From assembly GCA_031769625.1 (NCBI GenBank), contig JAUIMM010002002.1, positions 186,001 to 250,000 of the forward strand: a DNA stretch of 64,000 nucleotides, written 5' to 3'. Source of the stretch: Taudactylus pleione (Eukaryota; Chordata; Amphibia; Anura; Myobatrachidae). How positions within the stretch are numbered: the first letter of the stretch is position 1; the number at the start of each line of letters is the position of its first letter. A model generated the notes under the pieces. It was not told where the DNA came from and ran no database searches. It saw nothing but the letters and a program-made list of their open reading frames with translations. A program made the position numbers and the translations under genes. This document shows positions 38,019 through 49,029 of the stretch, piece after piece.

Positions 38019-38728
38019 GTCCGGTGCTTAGGGAATTTCTCATACGGCTAAATATATTTCTGGAGAGTTCTGTGTCAAAATTAAGCACCAAAATCAATTT
38101 CTGTCACCGCAGCAAATCTTTTTTAAGGTCTACCGAAAGTTTTAAGTAGAATTTGGGAATTTTTGAGAAAAACATTTTTAGACTGATTTTTAAGGTCCCT
38201 GGGCTTACGGAATTTCTCATACAGGTAAATATATTTCTGGAGAGTTCTGTGTTAAAATTAAGCACCAAAATCAACTTCTGTCACCGCAGCAAATCTTTTT
38301 TAAGGTGTACCGAAAGCTTTAAGCAGAATTTGGGAATTTTTGAAATAAAATTATTTTTGGCCAATTTTTAAGGTCCGGTGCTTAGGTAATTTCTCATATG
38401 GGTAAATATATTTCTGGAGAGTTCTGTGTCAAAATTAAGCACCAAAATCAACTTCTGTCACCGCAGCAAATCTTTTTTAAGTTGTACCAAAAGTTTTAAG
38501 CAGAATTTGGGGATTTTTGAAAAAAAAAAATTTTGGCCGATTTTTAAAGTCCGGGGCTTACGTAATTTCTCATACGGGTAAATATATTTCTGGGGAGTTC
38601 TGTGTCAAAATTAAGCACCAAAACCAACTTCTGTCACCGCAGCAAATCTTTTTTAAGGTGTACCGAAAGTTTTAAGCAGAATTTAGGAATTTTTGAGTGA
38701 AAAAATTTTTGGCCGATTTTTAAGGTCC
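38019..38728 (+). repeat. Type II monomer cluster 15
   Basis: Copy of cluster 1 at an offset of 37,351, hybrid unit kept. A private CATACGGCTAAAT lies at 38,042. Confidence 0.82.
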
Positions 38729-38767
38729 AGGGCTTACGTAATTTTTCATATGGGTAAATTTATTTCT

Positions 38768-38935
38768 GGTGAGTTGTGTCAAAATTAAGCACCAAAATCA
38801 ACTTCTGTCACTGCAGCAAATCTTTTTAAGTTGTACCAAAAGTTTTAAGCAGAATTTGGGGATTTTTGAAAAAAAATAATTTGATTTTTAAGGTCCTGGG
38901 CTTACATAAATTTTCATACGGGTAAATAGATTTCT
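38768..38935 (+). repeat. Short 168-bp deletion monomer 8
   Basis: Same linked states, with a private TAAATAGATTTC at the right edge. Confidence 0.9.
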
Positions 38936-39540
38936 GGTGAGTTGTGTCAAAATTAAGCACCAAAATCAACTTCTGTCACCGCAGGAAATCTTTTTTAATT
39001 TGTACCAAAAGTTTTAAGCAGAATTTGGGGATTTTTGAAAAAAAAAAATTTGGGCCGATTTTTAAGGTCCCGGGCTTACGTAAATTTTCATACGGGTAAA
39101 TATATTTCTGGTGAGTTGTGTGTCAAATTTAAGCACCAAAATCAACTTCTGTCACCACAGCAAATCTTTTTTAAGTTGTACTAAAAGTTTTAAGCAGAAT
39201 TTGGGGATTTAAAAAAAAAAAAAATTTTGGCAGATTTTTAAGGTCCAGGGCTTACGTAATTTTTAATACGGGTAAATATATTTCTGGTGAGTTGTGTCAA
39301 AATTAAGCACCAAAATCAACTTCTGTCACCGCAGTAAATCTTTTTTTACGTTGTACCTAAAGTTTTAAGCAGAATTTGGGGATTTGTGAAAAAAAATATT
39401 TTTGGCCGATTTTTAAGGTCCGGGGCTTACGTATTTTTTCATATGGGTAAATATATTTCTGGTGAGTTGTGTCAAAATTAAGCACCAAAATCAACTTCTG
39501 TCACCGCAGTAAATCTTTTTTTACGTTGTACCTAAAGTTT

Positions 39541-41040
39541 TAAGCAGAATTTGGGGATTTTTGAAAAAAAAAAATTTGGGCCGATTTTTAAGGTCCGGGG
39601 CTTACGTATTTTTTCATACGGGTAAATGTATTTCTTGTGAGTTGTGTCAAAATTAAGCACCAAAATCAACTTCTGTCACCGCAGCAAATCTTTTTTAAGT
39701 TGTACCAAAAGTTTTAAGCAGAATTTGGGGATTTTTGAAAAAAAAAAATTTGGCCGATTTTTAAGGTCCGGGGCTTACGTAAATTTTCATATGGGTAAAT
39801 AAACTTCTGGTGAGTGGTGTCGAAATTAAGCACCAAAATCAACTTCTGTCACCACAGCAAATCTTTTTTAAGTTGTACCAAAAGTTTTAAGCAGAATTTG
39901 GGGAACTTTGAAAAAAAAAAATTTTGGCCGATTTTTAAGCTCCGGGGCTTACGTAATTTTTCATACGGGTAAATATATTTCTGGTGAGTTGTGTCAAAAT
40001 TAAGCACCAAAATCAACTTCTGTCACCGCAGCAAATCTTTTTTAAGTTGTACCAAAAGTTTTAAGCAGAATTTGGGGATTTTTGAAAAAAAAAAATTTTG
40101 TCCGATTTTTAAGGTCCGGGGCTTACGTAAATTTTCATACGGGTAAATGTATTTCTGGTGAGTTGTGTCAAAATCAAGCACCAAAATCAACTTCTGTCAC
40201 CAAAGCAAATCTTTTTTAAGTTGTACCAAAAGTTTTAAGCAGAATTTGGGGATTTTTGAAAAAAAAAAAAATTTGGGCCGATTTTTAAGGTCCGGGGCTT
40301 ACGTAAATTTTCATATGGGTAAATAAATTTCTGGTGAGTGGTGTCGAAATTAAGCACCAAAATCAACTTTTGTCACCGCAGCAAATCTTTTTTAAGTTGT
40401 ACCAAAAGTTTTAAGCTGAATTTGGGGATTTTTTTAAAAAAAAAATTTGGGCCGATTTTTAAGGTCCGGGGCTTACGTATTTTTTCATACGGGTAAATGT
40501 ATTTCTTGTGAGTTGTGTCAAAATTAAGCACCAAAATCAACTTCTGTCACCGCAGCAAATCTTTTTTAAGTTGTACCAAAAGTTTTAAGCAGAATTTGGG
40601 GATTTTTGAAATATAAAAATTTGGGCCGATTTTTAAGGTCCGGGGCTTACGTAAATTTTCATATGGGTAAATAAATTTCTGGTGAGTGGTGTCGAAATTA
40701 AGCACCAAAATCAACTTCTGTCACCACAGCAAATCTATTTTAAGTTGTACCAAAAGTTTTAAGCAGAATTTGGGGATTTTTGAAAAAAAAAATTTTGGCC
40801 CGATTTTTAAGGTCCGGGGCTTACGTAAATTTTCATACGGGTAAATGTATTTCTGGTGAGTTGTGTCAAAATTAAGCACCAAAATCAACTTCTGTCACCG
40901 CAGCAAATCTTTTTTAAGTTGTACCAAAAGTTTTAAGCAGAATTTGGGGAACTTTGAAAAGAAAAAATTTTGGCCGATTTTTAAGCTCCGGGGCTTACGT
41001 AAATTTTCATATGGGTAAATGTATTTCTGGTGAGTTTTGT
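39541..41040 (+). repeat. Composite satellite block (from 13.55-14.59 kb and 15.12-15.55 kb types)
   Basis: 39,571-40,607 follows 13,562-14,598 at an offset of about 26,009. At 40,608 GAAATATAAAAATTTGGG replaces the A-tract, and from there it follows 15,121 onward at an offset of 25,487. Three monomers present in the source are therefore missing. A private GTCACCAAAGC lies at 40,196. Confidence 0.78.
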
Positions 41041-42030
41041 CAAAATTAAGCACCAAAATCAACTTCTGTCACCGCAGCAAATCTTTTTTAAGTTGTACCA
41101 AAAGTTTTAAGCAGAATTTGGGGATTTTTGAAATATAAAAATTTGGGCCGATTTTTAAGGTCCGGGGCTTACGTAAATTTTCAAATGGGTAAATGTATTT
41201 CTGGTGAGTTGTGTCAAAATTAAGCACCAAAATCAACTTCTGTCACCGCAGCAAATTTTTTTTAAGTTGTACCAAAAGTTTTAAGCAGAATTTGGGGATT
41301 TTTGAAAAAAAAAAATTTTGGCCGATTTTTAAGCTCTGGGGCTTACGTAATTTTTCATACGGGTAAATATATTTCTGGTGAGTTGTGTCAAAATTAAGCA
41401 CCAAAATCAACTTCTGTCACCGCAGCAAATCTTTTTTAAGTTGTACCAAAAGTTTTAAGCAGAATTTGGGGATTTTTGAAAAAAAAAAAATTTTGGCCGA
41501 TTTTTAAGGTCCGGGGCTTACGTAAATTTTCATACGGGTAAATGTATTTCTGGTGAGTTGTGTCAAAATCAAGCACCAAAATCAACTTCTGTCACCGCAG
41601 CAAATCTTTTTTAAGTTGTACCAAAAGTTTTAAGCAGAATTTGGGGATTTTTGAAAAAAAAAAATTTGGGCCGATTTTTAAGGTCCGGGGCTTACGTAAA
41701 TTTTCATATGGGTAAATAAATTTCTGGTGAGTGGTGTCGAAATTAAGCACCAAAATCAACTTCTGTCACCACAGCAAATCTTTTTTAAGTTGTACCAAAA
41801 GTTTTAAGCAGAATTTGGGGATTTTTGAAAAAAAAAATTTTGGCCCGATTTTTAAGGTCCGGGGCTTACGTAAATTTTCATACGGGTAAATGTATTTCTG
41901 GTGAGTGGTGTCGAAATTAAGCACCAAAATCAACTTTTGTCACCGCAGCAAATCTTTTTTAAGTTGTACCAAAAGTTTTAAGCTGAATTGGGGGATTTAA
42001 AAAAAAAAAAAAATTTGGGCCGATTTTTAA

Positions 42031-42563
42031 GGTCCGGTGTTTAGGGAATTTCTCATACGGGTAAATATATTTCTGGAGAGTTCTGTGTCAAAATTAAGCA
42101 CCAAAATCAATTTCTGTCACCGCAGCAAATCTTTTTTAAGGTCTACCGAAAGTTTTAAGTAGAATTTGGGAATTTTTGAGAAAAACAATTTTAGACTGAT
42201 TTTTAAGGTCCCTGGGCTTACGGAATTTCTCATACAGGTAAATATATTTCTGGAGAGTTCTGTGTTAAAATTAAGCACCAAAATCAACTTCTGACACCGC
42301 AGCAAATCTTTTTTAAGGTGTACCGAAAGCTTTAAGCAGAATTTGGGAATTTTTGAAATAAAATTATTTTTGGCCAATTTTTAAGGTCCGTTGCTTAGGT
42401 AATTTCTCATACGGGTAAATATATTTCTGGGGAGTTCTGTGTCAAAATTAAGCACCAAAAAAAACTTCTGTCACCGCAGCAAATCTTTTTTAAGGTGTAC
42501 CGAAAGTTTTAAGCAGAATTTAGGAATTTTTGAGTGAAAAAATTTTTGGCCGATTTTTAAGGT
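42031..42563 (+). repeat. Type II monomer cluster 16 (GACACCGC form)
   Basis: Copy of cluster 7 at an offset of 22,699, but with AAAAACAATTTTAG as in clusters 2 and 6. Confidence 0.82.
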
Positions 42564-42604
42564 CCAGGGCTTACGTAATTTTTCATATGGGTAAATTTAT
42601 TTCT

Positions 42605-42772
42605 GGTGAGTTGTGTCAAAATTAAGCACCAAAATCAACTTCTGTCACTGCAGCAAATCTTTTTAAGTTGTACCAAAAGTTTTAAGCAGAATTTGGGGAT
42701 TTTTGAAAAAAAATAATTTGATTTTTAAGGTCCTGGGCTTACATAAATTTTCATACGGGTAAATATATTTCT
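42605..42772 (+). repeat. Short 168-bp deletion monomer 9
   Basis: Same linked states. It follows cluster 16. Confidence 0.9.
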
Positions 42773-43070
42773 GGTGAGTTGTGTCAAAATTAAGCACCAA
42801 AATCAACTTCTGTCACCGCAGGAAATCTTTTTTAATTTGTACCAAAAGTTTTAAGCAGAATTTGGGGATTTTTGAAAAAAAAAATTTGGGCCGATTTTTA
42901 AGGTCCCGGGCTTACGTAAATTTTCATACGGGTAAATATATTTCTGGTGAGTTGTGTCAAAATTAAGCACCAAAATCAACTTCTGTCACCGCAGCAAATC
43001 TTTTTTAAGTTGTACCAAAAGTTTTAAGCAGAATTTGGGGATTTTTGAAAAAAAAAATTTTGGCCAATTT

Positions 43071-46000
43071 TTAAGGTCCGGGGCTTACGTAATTTTTCAT
43101 ATGGGTAAATATATTTCTGGTGAGTTGTGTGTCAAATTTAAGCACCAAAATCAACTTCTGTCACCACAGCAAATCTTTTTTAAGTTGTACCAAAAGTTTT
43201 AAGCAGAATTTGGGGATTTTTTTAAAAAAAAAATGTTGGCAGATTTTTAAGGTCCAGGGCTTACGTAATTTTTAATACGGGTAAATATATTTCTGGTGAG
43301 TTGTGTCAAAATTCAGCACCAAAATCAACTTCTGTCACCGCAGTAAATCTTTTTTTACGTTGTACCTAAAGTTTTAAGCAGAATTTGGGGATTTGTGAAA
43401 AAAAATATTTTTGGCCGATTTTTAAGGTCCGGGGCTTACGTAATTTTTCATATTGGTAAATATATTTCTGGTGAGTTGTGTCAAAATTAAGCACCAAAAT
43501 GAACTTCTGTCACCGCAGCAAATCTTTTTTAAGTTGTACCAAAAGTTTTAAGCAGAATTTGGGGATTTTTAAACAAAAAAAATTTGGGCCGATTTTTAAG
43601 GTCCGGGGCTTACGTATTTTTTCATACGGGTAAATGTATTTCTTGTGAGTTGTGTCAAAATTAAGCACCAAAATCAACTTCTGTCACCGCAGCAAATCTT
43701 TTTTAAGTTGTACCAAAAGTTTTAAGCAGAATTTGGGGATTTTTGAAAAAAAAAAATTTGGGCCGATTTTTAAGGTCCGGGGCTTACGTAAATTTTCATA
43801 TGGGTAAATAAACTTCTGGTGAGTGGTGTCGAAATTAAGCACCAAAATCAACTTCTGTCACCGCAGCAAATCTTTTTTAAGTTGTACCAAAAGTTTTAAG
43901 CTGAATTTGGGGATTTTTGAAAAAAAAAAATTTGGGCCGATTTTTAAGGTCCGGGGCTTACGTAAATTTTCATATGGGTAAATTTATTTCTGGTGAGTTG
44001 TGTCAAAATTAAGCACCAAAATCAACTTCTGTCACTGCAGCAAATCTTTTTAAGTTGTACCAAAAGTTTTAAGCAGAATTTGGGGATTTTTGAAAAAAAA
44101 TAATTTGATTTTTAAGGTCCTGGGCTTACATAAATTTTCATACGGGTAAATATATTTCTGGTGAGTTGTGTCAAAATTAAGCACCAAAATCAACTTCTGT
44201 CACCGCAGGAAATCTTTTTTAATTTGTACCAAAAGTTTTAAGCAGAATTTGGGGATTTTTGAAAAAAAAAAATTTGGGCCGATTTTTAAGGTCCCGGGCT
44301 TACGTAAATTTTCATACGGGTAAATATATTTCTGGTGAGTTGTGTCAAAATTAAGCACCAAAATCAACTTCTGTCACCGCAGCAAATCTTTTTTAAGTTG
44401 TACCAAAAGTTTTAAGCAGAATTTGGGGATTTTTGAAAAAAAAAATTTTGGCCAATTTTTAAGGTCCGGGGCTTACGTAATTTTTCATATGGGTAAATAT
44501 ATTTCTGGTGAGTTGTGTGTCAAATTTAAGCACCAAAATCAACTTCTGTCACCACAGCAAATCTTTTTTAAGTTGTACCAAAAGTTTTAAGCAGAATTTG
44601 GGGATTTTTAAAAAAAAAAAATTTTGGCAGATTTTTAAGGTCCAGGGCTTACGTAATTTTTAATACGGGTAAATATATTTCTGGTGAGTTGTGTCAAAAT
44701 TCAGCACCAAAATCAACTTCTGTCACCGCAGTAAATCTTTTTTTACGTTGTACCTAAAGTTTTAAGCAGAATTTGGGGATTTGTGAAAAAAAATATTTTT
44801 GGCCGATTTTTAAGGTCCGGGGCTTACGTAATTTTTCATATGGGTAAATATATTTCTGGTGAGTTGTGTCAAAATTAAGCACCAAAATGAACTTCTGTCA
44901 CCACAGCAAATCTTTTTTAAGTTGTACCAAAAGTTTTAAGCAGAATTTGGGGATTTTTAAACAAAAAATATTTTGGCCGATTTTTAAAGTCCGGGGCTTA
45001 CGTAATTTTTCAGATGGGTAAATATATTTCTGGTGAGTTGTGTCAAAATTAAGCACCAAAATCAATTTTTGTCACCGCAGCAAATCTTTTTTAAGTTGTA
45101 CCAAAAGTTTTAAGCAGAATTTGGGGATTTTTGAAAAAAAATATTTGGGCCGATTTTTAAGGTCCGGGGCTTACGTATTTTTTCATACGGATAAATGTAT
45201 TTCTTGTGAGTTGTGTCAAAATTAAGTACCAAAATCAACTTCTGTCACCGCAGCAAATCTTTTTTAAGTTGTACCAAAAGTTTTAAGCAGAATTTGGGGA
45301 TTTTTGAAAAAAAAAAATTTGGGCCGATTTTTAAGGTCCGGGGCTTACGTAAATTTCATATATGTAAATAAACTTCTGGTGAGTGGTGTCGAAATTAAGC
45401 ACCAAAATCAACTTCTGTCACCACAGCAAATCTTTTTTAAGTTGTACCAAAAGTTTTAAGCAGAATTTGGGGAACTTTGAAAAAAAAAAATTTTGGCCGA
45501 TTTTTAAGCTCCGGGGCTTACGTAATTTTTCATACGGGTAAATATATTTCTGGTGAGTTGTGTCAAAATTAAGCACCAAAATCATCTTCTGTCACCGCAG
45601 CAAATCTTTTTTAAGTTGTACCAAAAGTTTTAAGCAGAATTTGGGGATTTTTGAAAAAAAAAAATTTTGGCCGATTTTTAAGGTCCGGGGCTTACGTAAA
45701 TTTTCATACGGGTAAATGTATTTCTGGTGAGTTGTGTCAAAATCAAGCACCAAAATCAACTTCTGTCACCGCAGCAAATCTTTTTTAAGTTGTACCAAAA
45801 GTTTTAAGCAGAATTTGGGGATTTTTGAAAAAAAAAAATTTGGGCCGATTTTTAAGGTCCGGTGCTTACGTAAATTTTCATATGGGTAAATAAATTTCTG
45901 GTGAGTGGTGTCGAAATTAAGCACCAAAATCAACTTTTGTCACCGCAGCAAATCTTTTTTAAGTTGTACCAAAAGTTTTAAGCTGAATTTGGGGATTTTT

Positions 46001-46225
46001 GAAAAAAAAAAATTTGGGCCGATTTTTAAGGTCCGGGGCTTACGTATTTTTTCATACGGGTAAATGTATTTCTTGTGAGTTGTGTCAAAATTAAGCACCA
46101 AAATCAACTTCTGTCACCGCAGGAAATCTTTTTTAATTTGTACCAAAAGTTTTAAGCAGAATTTGGGGATTTTTGAAAAAAAAAAATTTGGGCCGATTTT
46201 TAAGGTCCCGGGCTTACGTAAATTT
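43071..46225 (+). repeat. Shuffled satellite block; short-monomer segment repeats after 1,387 bp
   Basis: The segment from the short monomer at 42,605 repeats from 43,992, 8 monomers on, with differences such as CATATTGG against CATATGGG and CACCGCAG against CACCACAG. 43,560-43,630 is a hybrid monomer that skips ahead (AAACAAAAAAAATTTGGG). 43,992-46,225 recurs at 48,862-51,090. Private changes: AATTTCATATATGTAAAT near 45,352. Confidence 0.75.
43992..44159 (+). repeat. Short 168-bp deletion monomer 10
   Basis: Same linked states, but no type II cluster precedes it: it was carried by the 8-monomer repetition of 42,605 onward. Confidence 0.9.
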
Positions 46226-46234
46226 TCATACGGG

Positions 46235-46736
46235 TAAATATATTTCTGGAGAGTTCTGTGTCAAAATTAAGCACCAAAATCAATTTCTGTCACCGCAGCA
46301 AATCTTTTTTAAGGTCTACCGAAAGTTTTAAGTAGAATTTGGGAATTTTTGAGAAAAACAATTTTAGACTGATTTTTAAGGTCCCTGGGCTTACGGAATT
46401 TCTCATACAGGTAAATATATTTCTGGAGAGTTCTGTGTTAAAATTAAGCACCAAAATCAACTTCTGACACCGCAGCAAATCTTTTTTAAGGTGTACCGAA
46501 AGCTTTAAGCAGAATTTGGGAATTTTTGAAATAAAATTATTTTTGGCCAATTTTTAAGGTCCGTTGCTTAGGTAATTTCTCATACGGGTAAATATATTTC
46601 TGGGGAGTTCTGTGTCAAAATTAAGCACCAAAAAAAACTTCTGTCACCGCAGCAAATCTTTTTTAAGGTGTACCGAAAGTTTTAAGCAGAATTTAGGAAT
46701 TTTTGAGTGAAAAAATTTTTGGCCGATTTTTAAGGT
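46235..46736 (+). repeat. Type II monomer cluster 17 (GACACCGC form, left edge replaced)
   Basis: Copy of cluster 16, but it is entered directly from a CCCGGG type I monomer. The usual GGTGTTTAGGG edge is missing, which marks a crossover near 46,200-46,235. Confidence 0.82.
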
Positions 46737-46777
46737 CCAGGGCTTACGTAATTTTTCATATGGGTAAATTTATTTCT

Positions 46778-46945
46778 GGTGAGTTGTGTCAAAATTAAGC
46801 ACCAAAATCAACTTCTGTCACTGCAGCAAATCTTTTTAAGTTGTACCAAAAGTTTTAAGCAGAATTTGGGGATTTTTGAAAAAAAATAATTTGATTTTTA
46901 AGGTCCTGGGCTTACATAAATTTTCATACGGGTAAATATATTTCT
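46778..46945 (+). repeat. Short 168-bp deletion monomer 11
   Basis: Same linked states. It follows cluster 17. Confidence 0.9.
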
Positions 46946-48861
46946 GGTGAGTTGTGTCAAAATTAAGCACCAAAATCAACTTCTGTCACCGCAGGAAATC
47001 TTTTTTAATTTGTACCAAAAGTTTTAAGCAGAATTTGGGGATTTTTGAAAAAAAAAAATTTGGGCCGATTTTTAAGGTCCCGGGCTTACGTAAATTTTCA
47101 TACGGGTAAATATATTTCTGGTGAGTTGTGTCAAAATTAAGCACCAAAATCAACTTCTGTCACCGCAGCAAATCTTTTTTAAGTTGTACCAAAAGTTTTA
47201 AGCAGAATTTGGGGATTTTTGAAAAAAAAAATTTTGGCCAATTTTTAAGGTCCGGGGCTTACGTAATTTTTCATATGGGTAAATATATTTCTGGTGAGTT
47301 GTGTGTCAAATTTAAGCACCAAAATCAACTTCTGTCACCACAGCAAATCTTTTTTAAGTTGTACCAAAAGTTTTAAGCAGAATTTGGGGATTTTTAAAAA
47401 AAAAAAATGTTGGCAGATTTTTAAGGTCCAGGGCTTACGTAATTTTTAATACGGGTAAATATATTTCTGGTGAGTTGTGTCAAAATTCAGCACCAAAATC
47501 AACTTCTGTCACCGCAGTAAATCTTTTTTTACGTTGTACCTAAAGTTTTAAGCAGAATTTGGGGATTTGTGAAAAAAAATATTTTTGGCCGATTTTTAAG
47601 GTCCGGGGCTTACGTAATTTTTCATATTGGTAAATATATTTCTGGTGAGTTGTGTCAAAATTAAGCACCAAAATGAACTTCTGTCACCGCAGCAAATCTT
47701 TTTTAAGTTGTACCAAAAGTTTTAAGCAGAATTTGGGGATTTTTAAACAAAAAATATTTTGGCCGATTTTTAAAGTCCGGGGCTTACGTAATTTTTCAGA
47801 TGGGTAAATATATTTCTGGTGAGTTGTGTCAAAATTAAGCACCAAAATCAACTTTTGTCACCGCAGCAAATCTTTTTTAAGTTGTACCAAAAGTTTTAAG
47901 CAGAATTTGGTGATTTTTGAAAAAAAAAAATTTGGGCCGATTTTTAAGGTCCGGGGCTTACGTATTTTTTCATACGGGTAAATGTATTTCTTGTGAGTTG
48001 TGTCAAAATTAAGCACCAAAATCAACTTCTGTCACCGCAGCAAATCTTTTTTAAGTTGTACCAAAAGTTTTAAGCAGAATTTGGGGATTTTTGAAAAAAA
48101 AAAATTTGGGCCGATTTTTAAGGTCCGGGGCTTACGTAAATTTTCATATGGGTAAATAAACTTCTGGTGAGTGGTGTCGAAATTAAGCACCAAAATCAAC
48201 TTCTGTCACCACAGCAAATCTTTTTTAAGTTGTACCAAAAGTTTTAAGCAGAATTTGGGGAACTTTGAAAAAAAAAAATTTTGGCCGATTTTTAAGCTCC
48301 GGGGCTTACGTAATTTTTCATACGGGTAAATATATTTCTGGTGAGTTGTGTCAAAATTAAGCACCAAAATCATCTTCTGTCACCGCAGCAAATCTTTTTT
48401 AAGTTGTACCAAAAGTTTTAAGCAGAATTTGGGGATTTTTGAAAAAAAAAAATTTTGGCCGATTTTTAAGGTCCGGGGCTTACGTAAATTTTCATACGGG
48501 TAAATGTATTTCTGGTGAGTTGTGTCAAAATCAAGCACCAAAATCAACTTCTGTCACCGCAGCAAATCTTTTTTAAGTTGTACCAAAAGTTTTAAGCAGA
48601 ATTTGGGGATTTTTGAAAAAAAAAAATTTGGGCCGATTTTTAAGGTCCGGTGCTTACGTAAATTTTCATATGGGTAAATAAATTTCTGGTGAGTGGTGTT
48701 GAAATTAAGCACCAAAATCAACTTCTGTCACCGCAGCAAATCTTTTTTAAGTTGTACCAAAAGTTTTAAGCTGAATTTGGGGATTTTTTAAAAAAAAAAA
48801 TTTGGGCCGATTTTTAAGGTCCGTGGCTTACGTAAATTTTCATATGGGTAAATTTATTTCT

Positions 48862-49029
48862 GGTGAGTTGTGTCAAAATTAAGCACCAAAATCAACTTCT
48901 GTCACTGCAGCAAATCTTTTTAAGTTGTACCAAAAGTTTTAAGCAGAATTTGGGGATTTTTGAAAAAAAATAATTTGATTTTTAAGGTCCTGGGCTTACA
49001 TAAATTTTCATACGGGTAAATATATTTCT
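48862..49029 (+). repeat. Short 168-bp deletion monomer 12
   Basis: Same linked states, again without a preceding type II cluster, as at 43,992. Confidence 0.9.

Larger units (their letters stand above)
37541..39540 (+). repeat. Satellite block, copy of block 1 (offset 37,351)
   Basis: 402/37,753, 802/38,153, 1,526/38,877 and 2,080/39,431 all share the offset 37,351. Like 1-2,561 and the 24-kb copy, it retains the monomer at 38,413-38,590 that the 12-kb copy lacks. Private changes are CAGCAAATTTTTTTTAAG at 37,584, AAAATCAATTCTG at 37,740 and TAAATAGATTTC at 38,925. Confidence 0.85.
41041..43070 (+). repeat. Satellite block, copy of 18,341-20,370 (offset 22,699)
   Basis: 18,431/41,130, 18,632/41,331, 19,418/42,117 and 20,082/42,781 all give 22,699 bp. 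It carries AAGCTCTGGGG, the type II cluster at 42.03 kb and the short monomer at 42,605. It leaves the source near 43,070, where TTGGCCAATTTTTAAGG replaces TTGGCCGATTTTTAAGG. Confidence 0.85.
46226..48861 (+). repeat. Satellite block, copy of ~42,053-43,560 with a longer tail
   Basis: 42,117/46,290, 42,714/46,887 and 42,954/47,128 give an offset of 4,173-4,174. The rare ATGTTGGCAG (43,232/47,407) and CATATTGG (43,449/47,624) are shared. After about 47.73 kb it continues with monomers that the 43.56-kb copy skipped. It ends at 48,861, next to the short monomer. Confidence 0.8.

Noticed and set aside
640..38400. AATAAA polyadenylation signal in type II units (GAAATAAAATTATT)
   Set aside because: It is a chance hexamer in A-rich DNA, with no gene upstream and no supporting downstream element.
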